Positions 26,044 through 35,371 of a stretch of DNA of 64,000 nt are shown one piece after another; the stretch's first letter is position 1, and each line of letters begins with the position of its first letter. The translations under genes and the position numbers were made by a program. Source of the stretch: Pseudomonas sp. MWU16-30317 (GTDB taxonomy: Bacteria; Pseudomonadota; Gammaproteobacteria; Pseudomonadales; Pseudomonadaceae). The DNA is taken from NCBI RefSeq assembly GCF_020515695.1, contig NZ_JAIWJA010000004.1, positions 310,001-374,000 on the forward strand, read 5' to 3'. The notes beneath the pieces are model-generated. The model did not search any database. It was not told where the DNA came from and saw only the letters and a list, made by a program, of their open reading frames with translations.

Positions 26044-26499
26044 TCAGGCCGCAGGCAATTCCGGCGGCTTCATCAAATACTCCCCCATCTCTTCAGCTGC
26101 CTCATCCGCCAACACCCCCACCACTACCGTAATCCCCGCGTCGCGAAGAATCTCGATCCCCGCTCCCGAGTTCCTCGGATCAGGGTCAAGCATCGCCACC
26201 ACCACTCGATCGACGCCGCTCTCGACCAGCGCCTCCGCGCACGAGGGCGTGCGGCCATGAAAGGCGCAGGGCTCAAGCGTGACGAACGCAGTCACCCCGT
26301 AACAATCGTCAGGCAGCCGACTCAACGCCATGGCTTCGGCATGATGTTGCCCGGGTGGCTGGGTGAACCCTTGGCTGAGCACGGCATCGTCCTTCACCAG
26401 CACGCAGCCCACCGGTGGATTGGGCAGGCACCCAGGCAAGGCCAGGCGGCCTTGGGCCAGGGCGAGACGCATGAAGTCGATATCGGTGGAACGGGTCAT
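26044..26499 (-). CDS. RibD-like cytidine/deoxycytidylate deaminase-family protein
   Basis: A 151-residue zinc deaminase resembling the N-terminal domain of RibD, which deaminates the pyrimidine intermediate of riboflavin synthesis. The zinc site is H53-A-E55 in QHHAEAMAL and C78 and C87 in EPCAFHGRTPSC; PNPPVGCVLV is also typical. There is no C-terminal reductase domain, so it is not a full RibD. The ATG at 26499 is chosen over an upstream TTG at 26529. Its function may be salvage or detoxifying deamination. Genome context does not help: both neighbours are unrelated. Confidence 0.85.
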   Translation of the reverse strand: MTRSTDIDFMRLALAQGRLALPGCLPNPPVGCVLVKDDAVLSQGFTQPPGQHHAEAMALSRLPDDCYGVTAFVTLEPCAFHGRTPSCAEALVESGVDRVVVAMLDPDPRNSGAGIEILRDAGITVVVGVLADEAAEEMGEYLMKPPELPAA

Positions 26500-26657
26500 A
26501 TTCAGCTCACTGGTAAATACGGCCGACAAGCGCTACTGGCTTGTGGCTAAGGCGTGCATCATGACAGGCGCAGCAACTTTTCTGAATGAAAGGATTCAGG
26601 GCCGGGTCTCAAGCACTAGCGGCGCCGCCCCGGTACCGCCCTGCAAGGACACCGTGC

Positions 26658-26966
26658 ATGAACCTGCCCCTGAACGTCGTCGCCATCATGAAAGCCAAGC
26701 CTGGCAAGGAAGCTCAGTTGCACACCTTGCTGCAAGCAGCCCTGCCCCATTTCCAGCAGGAACCCGGCTGCCAGGCTTACGCACTGCTTACCGATCTTGA
26801 GGACCCGACCCGCTTCGTGTCCTACGAAAGCTGGGACGACGAGGCGGCGCTGCAAGCCCACATGAAGGCCCCGACCTTGACCAACGCCATGCCGGCGCTG
26901 GAAAAGATCCTCGCCGAGCCCATGCAGCAAATCCGCCTGAATCAATTGCCAGGCAGCACCGTTTGA
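26658..26966 (+). CDS. ABM-domain monooxygenase/quinol monooxygenase (YgiN-like)
   Basis: A 102-residue dimeric alpha-beta barrel protein of the antibiotic biosynthesis monooxygenase family. It shows VVAIMKAKPGKEAQLHTLL, GCQAYALLTD, FVSYESWDDEAALQAHM and the C-terminal strand. The ATG at 26658 follows AAGGACACCGTGC. Members such as YgiN act on quinols or polyketides without cofactor, but most are uncharacterised. It is monocistronic, divergent from the deaminase gene, with a REP just downstream. Confidence 0.85.
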   Translation: MNLPLNVVAIMKAKPGKEAQLHTLLQAALPHFQQEPGCQAYALLTDLEDPTRFVSYESWDDEAALQAHMKAPTLTNAMPALEKILAEPMQQIRLNQLPGSTV

Positions 26967-26979
26967 CTGCGCTGCTCCT

Positions 26980-27008
26980 GTAGCGAGGAGGCTTGCCCCC
27001 GCTTAGCG
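26980..27008. repeat. single REP element
   Basis: GTAGCGAGGAGGCTTGCCCC then CGCTTAGCG is a lone copy of the first REP family, in the gap between the ABM monooxygenase gene and the convergent TetR gene. Confidence 0.75.
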
Positions 27009-27051
27009 ACGCTGGGGCATTCTAGCGGGCGCCCCCCCCTCGCACCAGACG

Positions 27052-27753
27052 TCAGGCGTCGCGCTGTTTGACCAGGCCTTCGAGGGTGATGCGCGTTTGC
27101 GCTACCAGCAAATCGCGCACCCGTTCCATGCGCTCACGGTCGATGCTGTCCCATTCCAGCGCCTTCAGGACCTTGCGCCGCAGCACGCGAAACGCCATGG
27201 CCTGGCTGTTGATGGCGAAGGTGCGGATGATGGTTTCCTCGTGCTTGGCCGGCATGCCGGTCAAGCGGCCGATGATCGCGCAGGTCACCTCGCCGATACG
27301 TTGATGCACCGAGTTGTCAATGCGCTCGAACGCGGGTGCCGGCCCGAGCTCGGCGTGCTCGCGCGCCATGAACTGCCGCCAGCTGGTCGACTGCGGGGTG
27401 TCGTGAATGAACGAAAAAAAACAGCCAAGAATGCGCAGGTGCGCGTCGATCAAGTGCGCGTCATCGGCTTCGTCAGCGCTCAGCAGCGCCTCTGCTGCCT
27501 CGACGGGCACCGCCACCTGCAGCCACACGCGCTTGAGAATGTACTCGATGCAAGCAACGTAAACGCCCTCTTTGTTATCGAAGTAGTACTGCAGGGCTGG
27601 GGCATTGACCCCCGCTGCTGCAGCGATCTCGCGGGTGGAGGCACCTTCGTAACCGCGCTCGCCGAAAATGCCCAGGGCCGCCTCGATGATGCGCTCGCGG
27701 GTCTCTTCACCGCGCTGGTAGCCGCCTTCAGCGGCGGGTTTATGTCGTGCCAT
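27052..27753 (-). CDS. TetR-family regulator with CerR-type C-terminal domain
   Basis: A 233-residue TetR protein. The helix-turn-helix is residues 12-60 (TRERIIEAALGIFGERGYEGASTREIAAAAGV is its core), and the C-terminal ligand domain resembles the DUF1956/CerR group (GCFFSFIHDT, WRQFMAREHAELGPA). The start at 27753 has AGGAAG upstream; an ATG at 27804 is rejected. It is divergent from the emrAB-nodT operon and presumably represses it, and a palindrome suited to that lies at 27833-27848. Related regulators respond to toxic hydrophobic compounds. Confidence 0.9.
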   Translation of the reverse strand: MARHKPAAEGGYQRGEETRERIIEAALGIFGERGYEGASTREIAAAAGVNAPALQYYFDNKEGVYVACIEYILKRVWLQVAVPVEAAEALLSADEADDAHLIDAHLRILGCFFSFIHDTPQSTSWRQFMAREHAELGPAPAFERIDNSVHQRIGEVTCAIIGRLTGMPAKHEETIIRTFAINSQAMAFRVLRRKVLKALEWDSIDRERMERVRDLLVAQTRITLEGLVKQRDA

Positions 27754-27832
27754 GGGGAAGTTCTTCCTGAATTTGGATGAGGCGCGCTGACGAAAATATA
27801 TCATTTGACAAAAATTCCGCCAAACTTCAACT

Positions 27833-27848
27833 TATTCCGACTGGAATA
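27833..27848. promoter_or_regulatory. probable TetR operator, TATTCC-N4-GGAATA
   Basis: A perfect 6-bp dyad around GACT sits 16 bases before the emrA-like start and after a TTGACA hexamer at 27805-27810, so a bound repressor would block the efflux operon promoter. The other direction, toward the tetR gene, has no obvious second copy. Confidence 0.55.
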
Positions 27849-27863
27849 CTTTGGAGCACCCGC

Positions 27864-28973
27864 ATGACCGCTCAGCCCACCGCGAGCCCGCCTACCCCCA
27901 CCGAGCAGCCCGCGCCTCCCGCCCAAGCCAAGCGTTCACGCTGGGTGCTGTTGTCCCTGCTGATCGTCGCCTTGGTCGCCGCCCTGCTGTGGGCCGGGCA
28001 ATGGTGGCTGGTCGGGCGCTTTATCGAAAGCACGGACGACGCCTTCCTGCAAGCGGACAGCATGACCGTGGCACCCAAGGTCGGCGGCTATATCGCGCAG
28101 GTGCTGGTGGGCGACAACCAGACGGTGACCGCCGGTCAGCCCGTGGCCCGCCTGGACGATCGCAAATACCGCGCCGCCTTCGACGAAGCCCAGGCCACAG
28201 TCGCCGCGCGCCAGGCCGATGTCGCCAAGGCCGAAGCCGATCTGGTCCAGCAGGACGCCAGCATCGCCCAGAGCCGCGCCGACATGCAGGGTGCCCAAGC
28301 CGATGCCGGCCACGCCAAGGCGCAGGTCCAGCGCTATGCGCCGCTGGCGCGCTCGGGTGCCGAGACCGAAGAGCGACTGGCCGATCTGCAAAATGACATG
28401 GCCCGCGCCAGCACCAGCCTGGCCGCGCGTCAGGCCGCCTTGCGCGCCAGCCAGACCCGCATCGGCACCTTGCAGGCGCAGTTGCTGCAAGCCCGCGCAC
28501 AACTGGCGGTGGCTCAGGCCAGCGCTACGCAGGCGGGGCTTGATCTTGAGGACACCACGGTGCGTGCGCCCATCGATGGCCGCGTGGGTGATCGCAGCGT
28601 GCGCGTTGGCCAGTTCACCCAGCCCGGTACCCGCTTGCTGACCGTGGTGCCGGTGCAGGCGCTGTACCTGACCGCCAACTTCAAGGAAACCCAGATCGGC
28701 GGCATGCGCCCTGGCCAGACGGCCACCGTGCACGTCGATGCGCTGTCCGGCCGCGACCTGGTAGGCCATGTCGACAGCATCACTCCGGGCACCGGCTCGC
28801 AATTCGCCCTGCTGCCGTCGTCCAACGCCACCGGCAACTTCACCAAGATCGTCCAGCGCGTACCGGTGCGCATCCAGGTGGACATTCCCGATGACGTGCG
28901 TCAGGTGCTGGTACCGGGCCTGTCGGTAAATGTCGATGTCGATCTCCGCAGCCAGGCCCACGATCGTGGCTGA
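27864..28973 (+). CDS. HlyD/EmrA-family efflux periplasmic adaptor
   Basis: A 369-residue membrane fusion protein. One N-terminal membrane helix (residues about 27-50) is followed by a biotinyl-lipoyl half (QADSMTVAPKVGGYIAQVLV), a long coiled-coil hairpin (about residues 95-225, rich in Ala-Arg-Gln heptads), the second lipoyl half and a beta-barrel with NFKETQIGGMRPGQ. The start follows TTGGAG. It links an EmrB-type inner-membrane pump to the outer-membrane channel encoded downstream, and its gene is the first of the three-gene efflux operon. Confidence 0.92.
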   Translation: MTAQPTASPPTPTEQPAPPAQAKRSRWVLLSLLIVALVAALLWAGQWWLVGRFIESTDDAFLQADSMTVAPKVGGYIAQVLVGDNQTVTAGQPVARLDDRKYRAAFDEAQATVAARQADVAKAEADLVQQDASIAQSRADMQGAQADAGHAKAQVQRYAPLARSGAETEERLADLQNDMARASTSLAARQAALRASQTRIGTLQAQLLQARAQLAVAQASATQAGLDLEDTTVRAPIDGRVGDRSVRVGQFTQPGTRLLTVVPVQALYLTANFKETQIGGMRPGQTATVHVDALSGRDLVGHVDSITPGTGSQFALLPSSNATGNFTKIVQRVPVRIQVDIPDDVRQVLVPGLSVNVDVDLRSQAHDRG

Positions 28974-30537
28974 TGCCCTGCCCCTCAGCGCTGCCGGCAA
29001 ACCCGCCAACGCCTCGTTCACCGACTGGATCGCCGTGGCGGCCGGGTCGCTGGGGGCATTGCTGGCCACCCTGGACATCTCCATCACCAACTCCGCCTTG
29101 CCGCAGATCCAGGGCCAGATCGGCGCCACTGGCACCGAAGGCACCTGGATTTCAACCGGTTACCTGCTCTCGGAAATCGTCATGATCCCGCTGGCGGCGT
29201 GGCTGACTCGGGTGTTCGGCTTGCGGCGCTTCCTGATGACCATGGCGGTGCTGTTCACCCTATGCTCGATGTACTGCGGCATGTCCAACAGCCTCACGGC
29301 GATGATCATCGGCCGCATCGGCCAAGGTTTCGCCGGCGGCGCGATGATTCCGACCGCGCAGACCATCATCCGCACGCGCCTGCCAGCGCACCAGATGGCC
29401 ATCGGCATGACGGTGTTCGGCCTGACCGTGCTGCTCGGCCCGCTGATGGGCCCGGTGGTGGGCGGCTGGCTGACCGAAAACGCCAGTTGGCGCTGGTGTT
29501 TCTTCCTCAATCTGCCGGTCAGCGCGGCGCTCATTACTTTGCTGTGGACCGGGCTCAAGTCCGACAAGATGGACCTCGAGCAGTTTTTCAAGGCCGATTG
29601 GCTGGGCATTCTCGGCCTGGCGCTGGGCTTGAGCTCGCTGACCGTTGTGCTCGAGGAAGGCCAGCGAGATCATTGGTTCGAATCGACCATGATCGTCACC
29701 CTCAGCGTGCTGATGGTGATCGGCTTCCTGCTGATCGCCGTCGGCCAGTTCACGGCGAAAAAGCCCATTGTGCGCCTGGCCCTGCTGCGCAATCCGCGTT
29801 ATGCCAGCGTGATTATCATCGTCGCCGCCGTCGGAGCAGGGCTGTATGGCGTGTCGTATCTGCTGCCGCAGTTTCTCGGCACGGTGGCCGGTTACAACGC
29901 GCAGCAGGCCGGCGGCATCATGTTGTTGTCAGGGGCTCCGGCGTTCTTGTTGATGCCGTTTTTGCCGACGCTGCTTAACCGCTATTCGGCGAGGGTGCTG
30001 GTGTGCATCGGCCTGCTGATGTATTTCGCCAGTTGCATGCTCGACATCAGCCTGACCGCCGACAGCGTGGGCCACGACTTCTATCTGTCGCAGATCCTGC
30101 GTGGCTTTGCCCAGATGCTGGCGATGATGCCGCTCAACCAGGCGTCGATGGCCGCCGTGGAGGCTCACGAAGCAGGCGATGCGGCAGGCCTGTACAACAT
30201 GGCGCGCAACCTCGGCGGCTCGATCGGCCTGGCCTTGCTCGGCGTGTTGATCGACCGCCGCACGCACTACCACGACGAGGTCATTCGCGAGTCGCTCACC
30301 GCCAACAGCAGCATCGGCCAGGCACATATCGCCAGCAGCAGCGCCTCGTTTCTAGCCCAAAGCGGTGACACCGCCCTGGCGCAACTCCAGGCTTACGCGC
30401 AGCTGGCCAGTACCATCGCCCGCGAGGCGACCGTCATGACCTACAACGAATCCTTCTTCCTGCTGGGCCTGGCGCTGCTGGCCTGCGTGCCCTTGGCATT
30501 GACCCTGAAGAAGCGCCCGGCGAGTGTTAAACAATGA
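28930..30537 (+). CDS. EmrB-type DHA2 family MFS multidrug transporter
   Basis: A 535-residue, fourteen-helix DHA2 drug:H+ antiporter. Motif D1/A are seen as GALLATLDISITNSALPQI and WLTRVFGLRRFLM; GQGFAGGAMIPTAQTII and GPVVGGWLTENASWRWCFFLN are motifs B and C-type antiporter signatures. It overlaps the adaptor gene by 44 bases if the first ATG at 28930 is used; a GTG at 28966 would shorten the overlap to eight. With the adaptor and NodT-like channel it forms a tripartite pump; substrates (antibiotics, phenolics, fatty acids) are unknown. Confidence 0.92.
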   Translation: MSMSISAARPTIVADALPLSAAGKPANASFTDWIAVAAGSLGALLATLDISITNSALPQIQGQIGATGTEGTWISTGYLLSEIVMIPLAAWLTRVFGLRRFLMTMAVLFTLCSMYCGMSNSLTAMIIGRIGQGFAGGAMIPTAQTIIRTRLPAHQMAIGMTVFGLTVLLGPLMGPVVGGWLTENASWRWCFFLNLPVSAALITLLWTGLKSDKMDLEQFFKADWLGILGLALGLSSLTVVLEEGQRDHWFESTMIVTLSVLMVIGFLLIAVGQFTAKKPIVRLALLRNPRYASVIIIVAAVGAGLYGVSYLLPQFLGTVAGYNAQQAGGIMLLSGAPAFLLMPFLPTLLNRYSARVLVCIGLLMYFASCMLDISLTADSVGHDFYLSQILRGFAQMLAMMPLNQASMAAVEAHEAGDAAGLYNMARNLGGSIGLALLGVLIDRRTHYHDEVIRESLTANSSIGQAHIASSSASFLAQSGDTALAQLQAYAQLASTIAREATVMTYNESFFLLGLALLACVPLALTLKKRPASVKQ

Positions 30538-31958
30538 TCCAGCGTTCCCTGTTATCGACCCTGATCCTCATGGCCCTGGCCGGCTGCACTGTGGGCCCTG
30601 ACTACCACGGCGCTCCCGCGGTGGCTGAGCACACCCTGCAGGCCCGGCGCCTGCCCCATGCGCCCGAGAGCCCGCAGGCTGCACCGGCCGTTGCGCGGTG
30701 GTGGCAGCGCCTGGCTGACCCCGAGCTGGATGCGCTGATCAGCGCGGCACTGGCCCACAACCCCGACATCGCCTCCTCCCGCGCGGCCTTGCAACAGTCC
30801 CGCGCGGGGCTGCGCAGCGAGCAGGCCAGCGGCATGCCCAAGGCCAGCATGAGCGCCAACATGCTGCGCATGCGCTCACCCGATATCTCATCCTTTACCG
30901 GCGGCGAAAGTGGCGGCGGACGCGGGCCGTTGAGCCTGTATCTGGCGGACTTCGATGCCAGCTGGGAAGTGGACATGTTCGGTGCCACGCGCCGCGCCAT
31001 CGAGGCGGCCTCGGCCAGCGCCGACGCCGCCGCCGCGCAACTGGCCGATGCGCAGGTGCAACTGACGGCCGAAGTCACCCAGGCTTACGTCGGGCTGCGT
31101 GAACAGCAGGCGCGCCTGGCGTTGGTGGATGCCACCGCCGACCTCGAGGCCCAAGTGCTCGACCTCACTCAGCAACGCCGCAGCCGTGGCGTCGCCTCGC
31201 AGTTGCAGCTTGAACAGGTGCTCACCCAGGAGCAGACCACCCGCTCGCAACGCTTGCCGTTGCAGGCGCAGATCATCGAATCCCAGGATCAATTGGCCGC
31301 CCTGTGCGGCCTCGAACCGGGTGAACTGGACGCCCGCCTCGGCCCGGTCAAGGCGCTGCCGACACTGCCTGAGCAACTGCCGATTGCCGACCCCGCCGCG
31401 CTCCTCAAGCAGCGCCCGGACATCCGCGCCGCAGAGCGCCAGTTGGCGTCGAGCAACGCTCAGATCGGCGAAAAGACCGCAGACTGGTTTCCCAAGCTGA
31501 GTCTGATGGGCGACCTGGGCTTCTCTGCGGGTGATCCTTCGCATCTGGTACGCAAGGACAACGGAACCTGGCTGATGCTGCCGCGATTGACCTGGAACGC
31601 CCTGGATTTTGGGCGCGTTCGGGCCAGCGTCGACAGCGCCAGGGCCGGCCGGGACCAGGCCGAGGCACACTATCGCGGCGTAGTGCTGGGCGCCTTGCGC
31701 GATGCCGATGTGGCGCTGTCGCGCTACGGCCATGACCGCCAGAACCTGGCCCTGCTGATCAGCATCGAAGACTCCGCTGCCCGCGCCGCCGAGCTGACCC
31801 GCGAACGCTATCGCGCCGGTACCGCCAGCACTCTCGACTGGCTGGACGCGGAACGCACGCGCTTCGACGCTCAGCAGAATCGCATCGGTGGGGATGCGCA
31901 GTTGCTCAAGGATTTTGTGTCGTTGCACAAGGCGCTGGGGCTGGGTTGGCAGTCTTGA
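30534..31958 (+). CDS. outer-membrane efflux lipoprotein, NodT/OprM family
   Basis: A 474-residue TolC-like channel. The signal peptide ends in the lipobox LAGC (Cys near residue 18), then GPDYHGAPAV, the usual NodT start. The two repeated outer-membrane efflux domains cover about residues 65-250 and 275-465, with RPDIRAAERQLASSNAQIG in the second. It overlaps the pump gene stop (ATGA), so the tripartite system is complete and cotranscribed. The few bases after it (31959-32010) show no terminator with a clear T-run. Confidence 0.92.
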   Translation: MIQRSLLSTLILMALAGCTVGPDYHGAPAVAEHTLQARRLPHAPESPQAAPAVARWWQRLADPELDALISAALAHNPDIASSRAALQQSRAGLRSEQASGMPKASMSANMLRMRSPDISSFTGGESGGGRGPLSLYLADFDASWEVDMFGATRRAIEAASASADAAAAQLADAQVQLTAEVTQAYVGLREQQARLALVDATADLEAQVLDLTQQRRSRGVASQLQLEQVLTQEQTTRSQRLPLQAQIIESQDQLAALCGLEPGELDARLGPVKALPTLPEQLPIADPAALLKQRPDIRAAERQLASSNAQIGEKTADWFPKLSLMGDLGFSAGDPSHLVRKDNGTWLMLPRLTWNALDFGRVRASVDSARAGRDQAEAHYRGVVLGALRDADVALSRYGHDRQNLALLISIEDSAARAAELTRERYRAGTASTLDWLDAERTRFDAQQNRIGGDAQLLKDFVSLHKALGLGWQS

Positions 31959-32010
31959 GGCTGGGCAGTATGCGGCGTTTGCGGGGCTCTACAGGACCTC
32001 TTGGCCGCCG

Positions 32011-33399
32011 CTACTCCTGTGGCAACACCTTGCCAGGATTGAGAATCCCCAACGGATCCAGTGCCCGCTTGATCGCTTGCATGGCCTGCAGCGCGGCGCC
32101 GTGCTCCAGGGTCATGAATTTGATCTTCCCGGATCCAATGCCATGCTCGCCGGTGCAGGTGCCTTCAAGACGAATCGCCCGCTCCACCACGCGCACGTTA
32201 AGCGCTTCGGCTTCCGCCAGCTCGGCAGGGTTGTCGGGGTCGACGACCATGCCCAAGTGGAAGTTGCCGTCGCCCACATGGCCGACCATACCGACGAAAA
32301 ACGACGCCTTGTCGACATCTTCGGCGGTTTCGGCAATGCACTCAGGCAACGCCGAGATCGGCACGCACACATCGGTGCTCCAGATCCGCGCATTGGGACG
32401 CATCGCCTGCATGGCATAATGCACGTTGTGGCGCGCACGCCAGAGGCTGCGACGGGCATCGTCATCGGCGGCGAACTCGAAGCTCACGGCGCCCATGCCC
32501 TGGGCGATTTCACGGGTCAATTCCAACTGCTCGGTGACGCTGGCCGGCGTGCCACCGAACTCGAAAAACAGCGTCGGCGCCTCCACCAAGGCCAAGCGCG
32601 AGTAGCGATTGACCGCCCGCACCGTGCGCGCGTCCAGCAGCTCGACCCGCGACACCGGAATACCGTACTGAATGATCGCCACCACTGTACTCACCGCCGC
32701 CTGCACATCCCTGAAGGCACACACTGCGGCGCTGAGCACTTCCGGAATACCGTAGAGGCGCAGGGTCACTTCGGTGATGATCCCCAGGGTGCCTTCAGAA
32801 CCGACGAAGACCCGCGTCAGGTCATAACCGGCCGCCGACTTGCGCGCCCGGCTCCCGGTCTTGATGATCTCGCCGTTGGCCAGCACCACGGTCAGGTTCA
32901 GGACGTTCTCGCGCATGGTCCCGTAGCGCACCGCGTTGGTCCCCGAGGCACGAGTCGCAACCATGCCGCCGAGGGTGCTTTCACCGCCCGGATCCACCGG
33001 AAAAAACAACCCGGTGGTGCGCAGCTCGGTATTGAGTTGCTGACGGGTCACGCCGGCCTCGACCGTGACGTCCAGATCATCGGCGCGCACCTTGATGATC
33101 CGCTGCATGCGGCTGAGGTCGATACACACACCACCTTGCTGCGCCGCAACGTGCCCCTCCAGCGACGTACCGCCGCCAAAGGCGACGATCGGCACACGCC
33201 GTGCCGCGCAGACCCGCACAATCGCCGCGACTTCCTCGGTGGTTTGCGCATAGCACACGGCGTCGGGGGCCTGGCTGGCGTGGTAGGACTCGCCGCGACC
33301 ATGCTGTTCGCGCTCGGCCAGTCCGGTGCTCAAGCGCTCGCCGAGGATGCTGCGCAAGGCGTCGAACAGGTCTGGCACAGAGAAGAGAATAGCGCTCAT
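32011..33399 (-). CDS. FAD-linked oxidase, D-lactate/glycolate dehydrogenase family
   Basis: A 462-residue flavoprotein. The FAD domain shows PIVAFGGGTSLEGHV and ATRASGTNAVRYGTMREN; the C domain shows VGHVGDGNFHLGMV and GTCTGEHGIGSGKI, the metal and active-site stretches of D-lactate dehydrogenase (cytochrome-type) relatives. The start at 33399 (MSAILFS) follows AAGGGCCC; the frame upstream to 33453 is rejected. The gene stands alone between convergent efflux and chemoreceptor genes. It should convert a D-2-hydroxy acid such as D-lactate to a 2-oxo acid with electrons to the respiratory chain. Confidence 0.9.
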   Translation of the reverse strand: MSAILFSVPDLFDALRSILGERLSTGLAEREQHGRGESYHASQAPDAVCYAQTTEEVAAIVRVCAARRVPIVAFGGGTSLEGHVAAQQGGVCIDLSRMQRIIKVRADDLDVTVEAGVTRQQLNTELRTTGLFFPVDPGGESTLGGMVATRASGTNAVRYGTMRENVLNLTVVLANGEIIKTGSRARKSAAGYDLTRVFVGSEGTLGIITEVTLRLYGIPEVLSAAVCAFRDVQAAVSTVVAIIQYGIPVSRVELLDARTVRAVNRYSRLALVEAPTLFFEFGGTPASVTEQLELTREIAQGMGAVSFEFAADDDARRSLWRARHNVHYAMQAMRPNARIWSTDVCVPISALPECIAETAEDVDKASFFVGMVGHVGDGNFHLGMVVDPDNPAELAEAEALNVRVVERAIRLEGTCTGEHGIGSGKIKFMTLEHGAALQAMQAIKRALDPLGILNPGKVLPQE

Positions 33400-33527
33400 G
33401 AAAGGGCCCTTCAGGCGGATTATTGTGGTTTCCCGACGCAGGAAATGGCTCAAGCGTAGACGATCCGCCGAGAGTTCGCCGCCCCTTCACACGCGCACCA
33501 TTCATTCCCGCGCCTGGACAACCTGAA

Positions 33528-35153
33528 TCAGACCTTGAAGCGCGCTACCACTTGATTCAGCTCCACGGCCAGGCGTGACAGTTCGTGGCTCGAAGCACTG
33601 ATCTGATCCGCCCCCGAGGAAGACTGCACCGACAGATCGCGGATGTTGACGATGTTGCGATCGACTTCGCGGGCCACTTGGGCTTGCTCTTCTGCGGCGC
33701 TGGCAATTACCAGGTTGCGTTCGGAGATTTCGTTGATCGAGGTCGCGATACGGCTCAACGATTCACCCGCGCCCTGGGCCAGGGCCAAGGTCGAGCCCGC
33801 TTGTTCGCGGCTGACCTGCATCGATGCGACCGCCTCGCTCGAACCGCTGCGCATCGCCGAGACCATGCTGTCGATCTCCAACGTCGATTGCTGGGTGCGA
33901 TGGGCCAAGGCGCGAACCTCGTCGGCCACCACCGCAAACCCGCGCCCCGACTCACCGGCACGCGCGGCTTCGATGGCGGCGTTGAGCGCCAGCAGGTTGG
34001 TCTGCTCGGCGATGGCGCGAATCACGTCAAGCACCTTGCCGATGTCCTGGGAACGGTCGGCGAGGTTCTGCACCAGCACCGAAGTGCCCTGGACCTGGGT
34101 CGTCAGGCTTTCGATCGACTGCACCGTCTGCAGCACGCGGCTCTGGCCATCCTGAGCGGCGCTGTTGGAATCGCTGGAGGCCTGCGAGGTGGACACCGCA
34201 TTGCGCGCCACTTCGTCCACGGCCGAGGACATCTCGGTGACGGCCGTTGCCGCCTGTTCGATCTCGGCGTTCTGCTGATGCAGGCCACGATGGCTGTCTT
34301 CGGTCACGCTGTTCAGCTCGGTGGCCGCCGACGACAACCGGGTTGCCGAGTCGTTGATCAGTCGCAGCGTGGTGCGCAGGTTGCCTTGCATCTGTTCGAG
34401 GGCGCGCTGCAGGCGGGTGACTTCGTCCTGGCCGTCCACTTGAATCGTTTGTGTGAGGTCGCCGGCCGCCACTTGCTCGGCAGCGCGCACGGCGCCTTCG
34501 AGGGGGCGAATGATGCTACGGGTCAGCCACAGGGCTAGGATCACCGTCGCGACGCCGGCCAGCAGAATGAACACCAGCACGACGTTGCGCGACTGGTCGT
34601 ATTGGCTCTTGGCGGCCTGGCCTTGCAGGTCGACCTGCTTCTGGTAGTAGTCGCCCAGGTCAGCAAGCTGCTTGCCGGAACCGTCGACCACCACCTTCAT
34701 GTCCACCAGCAGCAGTTTGTTCAGCGCGGCCATGTCGCCACGCTCGGCGATCACAAACGATTGCGCCAGGCCTTGCTGGTACTCGGCGAGATTCTTGCGA
34801 AAGGCGTCGTCGAGGGTTCTTTCTTCGGCGGTATCGACGTATTTGCTGAACGTCTGCAGGCGCTCGGCGAGCTGCTGGCTGCGGGCGTCCATCTGGCTGT
34901 GATAGGTGCTGATGTTCTTGGGGTCCGGATCGAGCGCCATGCGCAGGGAGATGGTGCGGATGCGCAACATCGCTTCCCGGATATCACCCACTACGCGCAG
35001 ACTCGGCAGCAGGTCGGTCTCGACCTGTACTTCGTTCTGGCGGATGTCAGACATCTGACTCATCGCGAACCAGCCCAGCAGGGCCACCAGCAGCGAAATC
35101 AAGGTGAAACCGATGCCCGCGCGGCGGGCGATGGTCAAATTGCGTAGGGTCAT
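33528..35153 (-). CDS. methyl-accepting chemotaxis protein
   Basis: A 541-residue transmembrane chemoreceptor. Membrane helix 1 is residues about 10-32. A roughly 155-residue periplasmic four-helix-bundle sensor follows ([20 protein letters not shown] at its start), then membrane helix 2 near 189-211, a HAMP domain (211-265) and the signalling coiled coil. The hairpin tip reads [20 protein letters not shown], the CheA/CheW contact, and is intact. No C-terminal pentapeptide for CheR binding is present. The four-helix sensor resembles those that bind small organic acids or aromatic compounds; the ligand cannot be inferred. Monocistronic. Confidence 0.93.
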   Translation of the reverse strand: MTLRNLTIARRAGIGFTLISLLVALLGWFAMSQMSDIRQNEVQVETDLLPSLRVVGDIREAMLRIRTISLRMALDPDPKNISTYHSQMDARSQQLAERLQTFSKYVDTAEERTLDDAFRKNLAEYQQGLAQSFVIAERGDMAALNKLLLVDMKVVVDGSGKQLADLGDYYQKQVDLQGQAAKSQYDQSRNVVLVFILLAGVATVILALWLTRSIIRPLEGAVRAAEQVAAGDLTQTIQVDGQDEVTRLQRALEQMQGNLRTTLRLINDSATRLSSAATELNSVTEDSHRGLHQQNAEIEQAATAVTEMSSAVDEVARNAVSTSQASSDSNSAAQDGQSRVLQTVQSIESLTTQVQGTSVLVQNLADRSQDIGKVLDVIRAIAEQTNLLALNAAIEAARAGESGRGFAVVADEVRALAHRTQQSTLEIDSMVSAMRSGSSEAVASMQVSREQAGSTLALAQGAGESLSRIATSINEISERNLVIASAAEEQAQVAREVDRNIVNIRDLSVQSSSGADQISASSHELSRLAVELNQVVARFKV

Positions 35154-35268
35154 GACCGTAGGCTCGTTATTGTTGGGGTGTACGATCGGATAGTCGTCGT
35201 ACGCCTCAACGCTATCGGCGGATCAGGGTGCGACTTGAGGCAGTCCGGTTATGCGCGGTGAGGCGAAT

Positions 35269-35346
35269 GGCCCCTTCGCGAGCAAGCTTTGCTCCCACAG
35301 TGCACACCGGTCCAGAGTCCTTTGTGGGAGCAAGGTTGCGCGTTCG
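35269..35346. repeat. REP-like inverted element
   Basis: GGCCCCTTCGCGAGCAAGC and TTGCTCCCACAG face TTTGTGGGAGCAAGGTTGCG and CGTTCG; imperfect inverted halves of the second REP family, between the chemoreceptor promoter and the oxidoreductase stop. Confidence 0.8.
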
Positions 35347-35371
35347 ATGGCGTGCAGGCGCGGATGACGTG

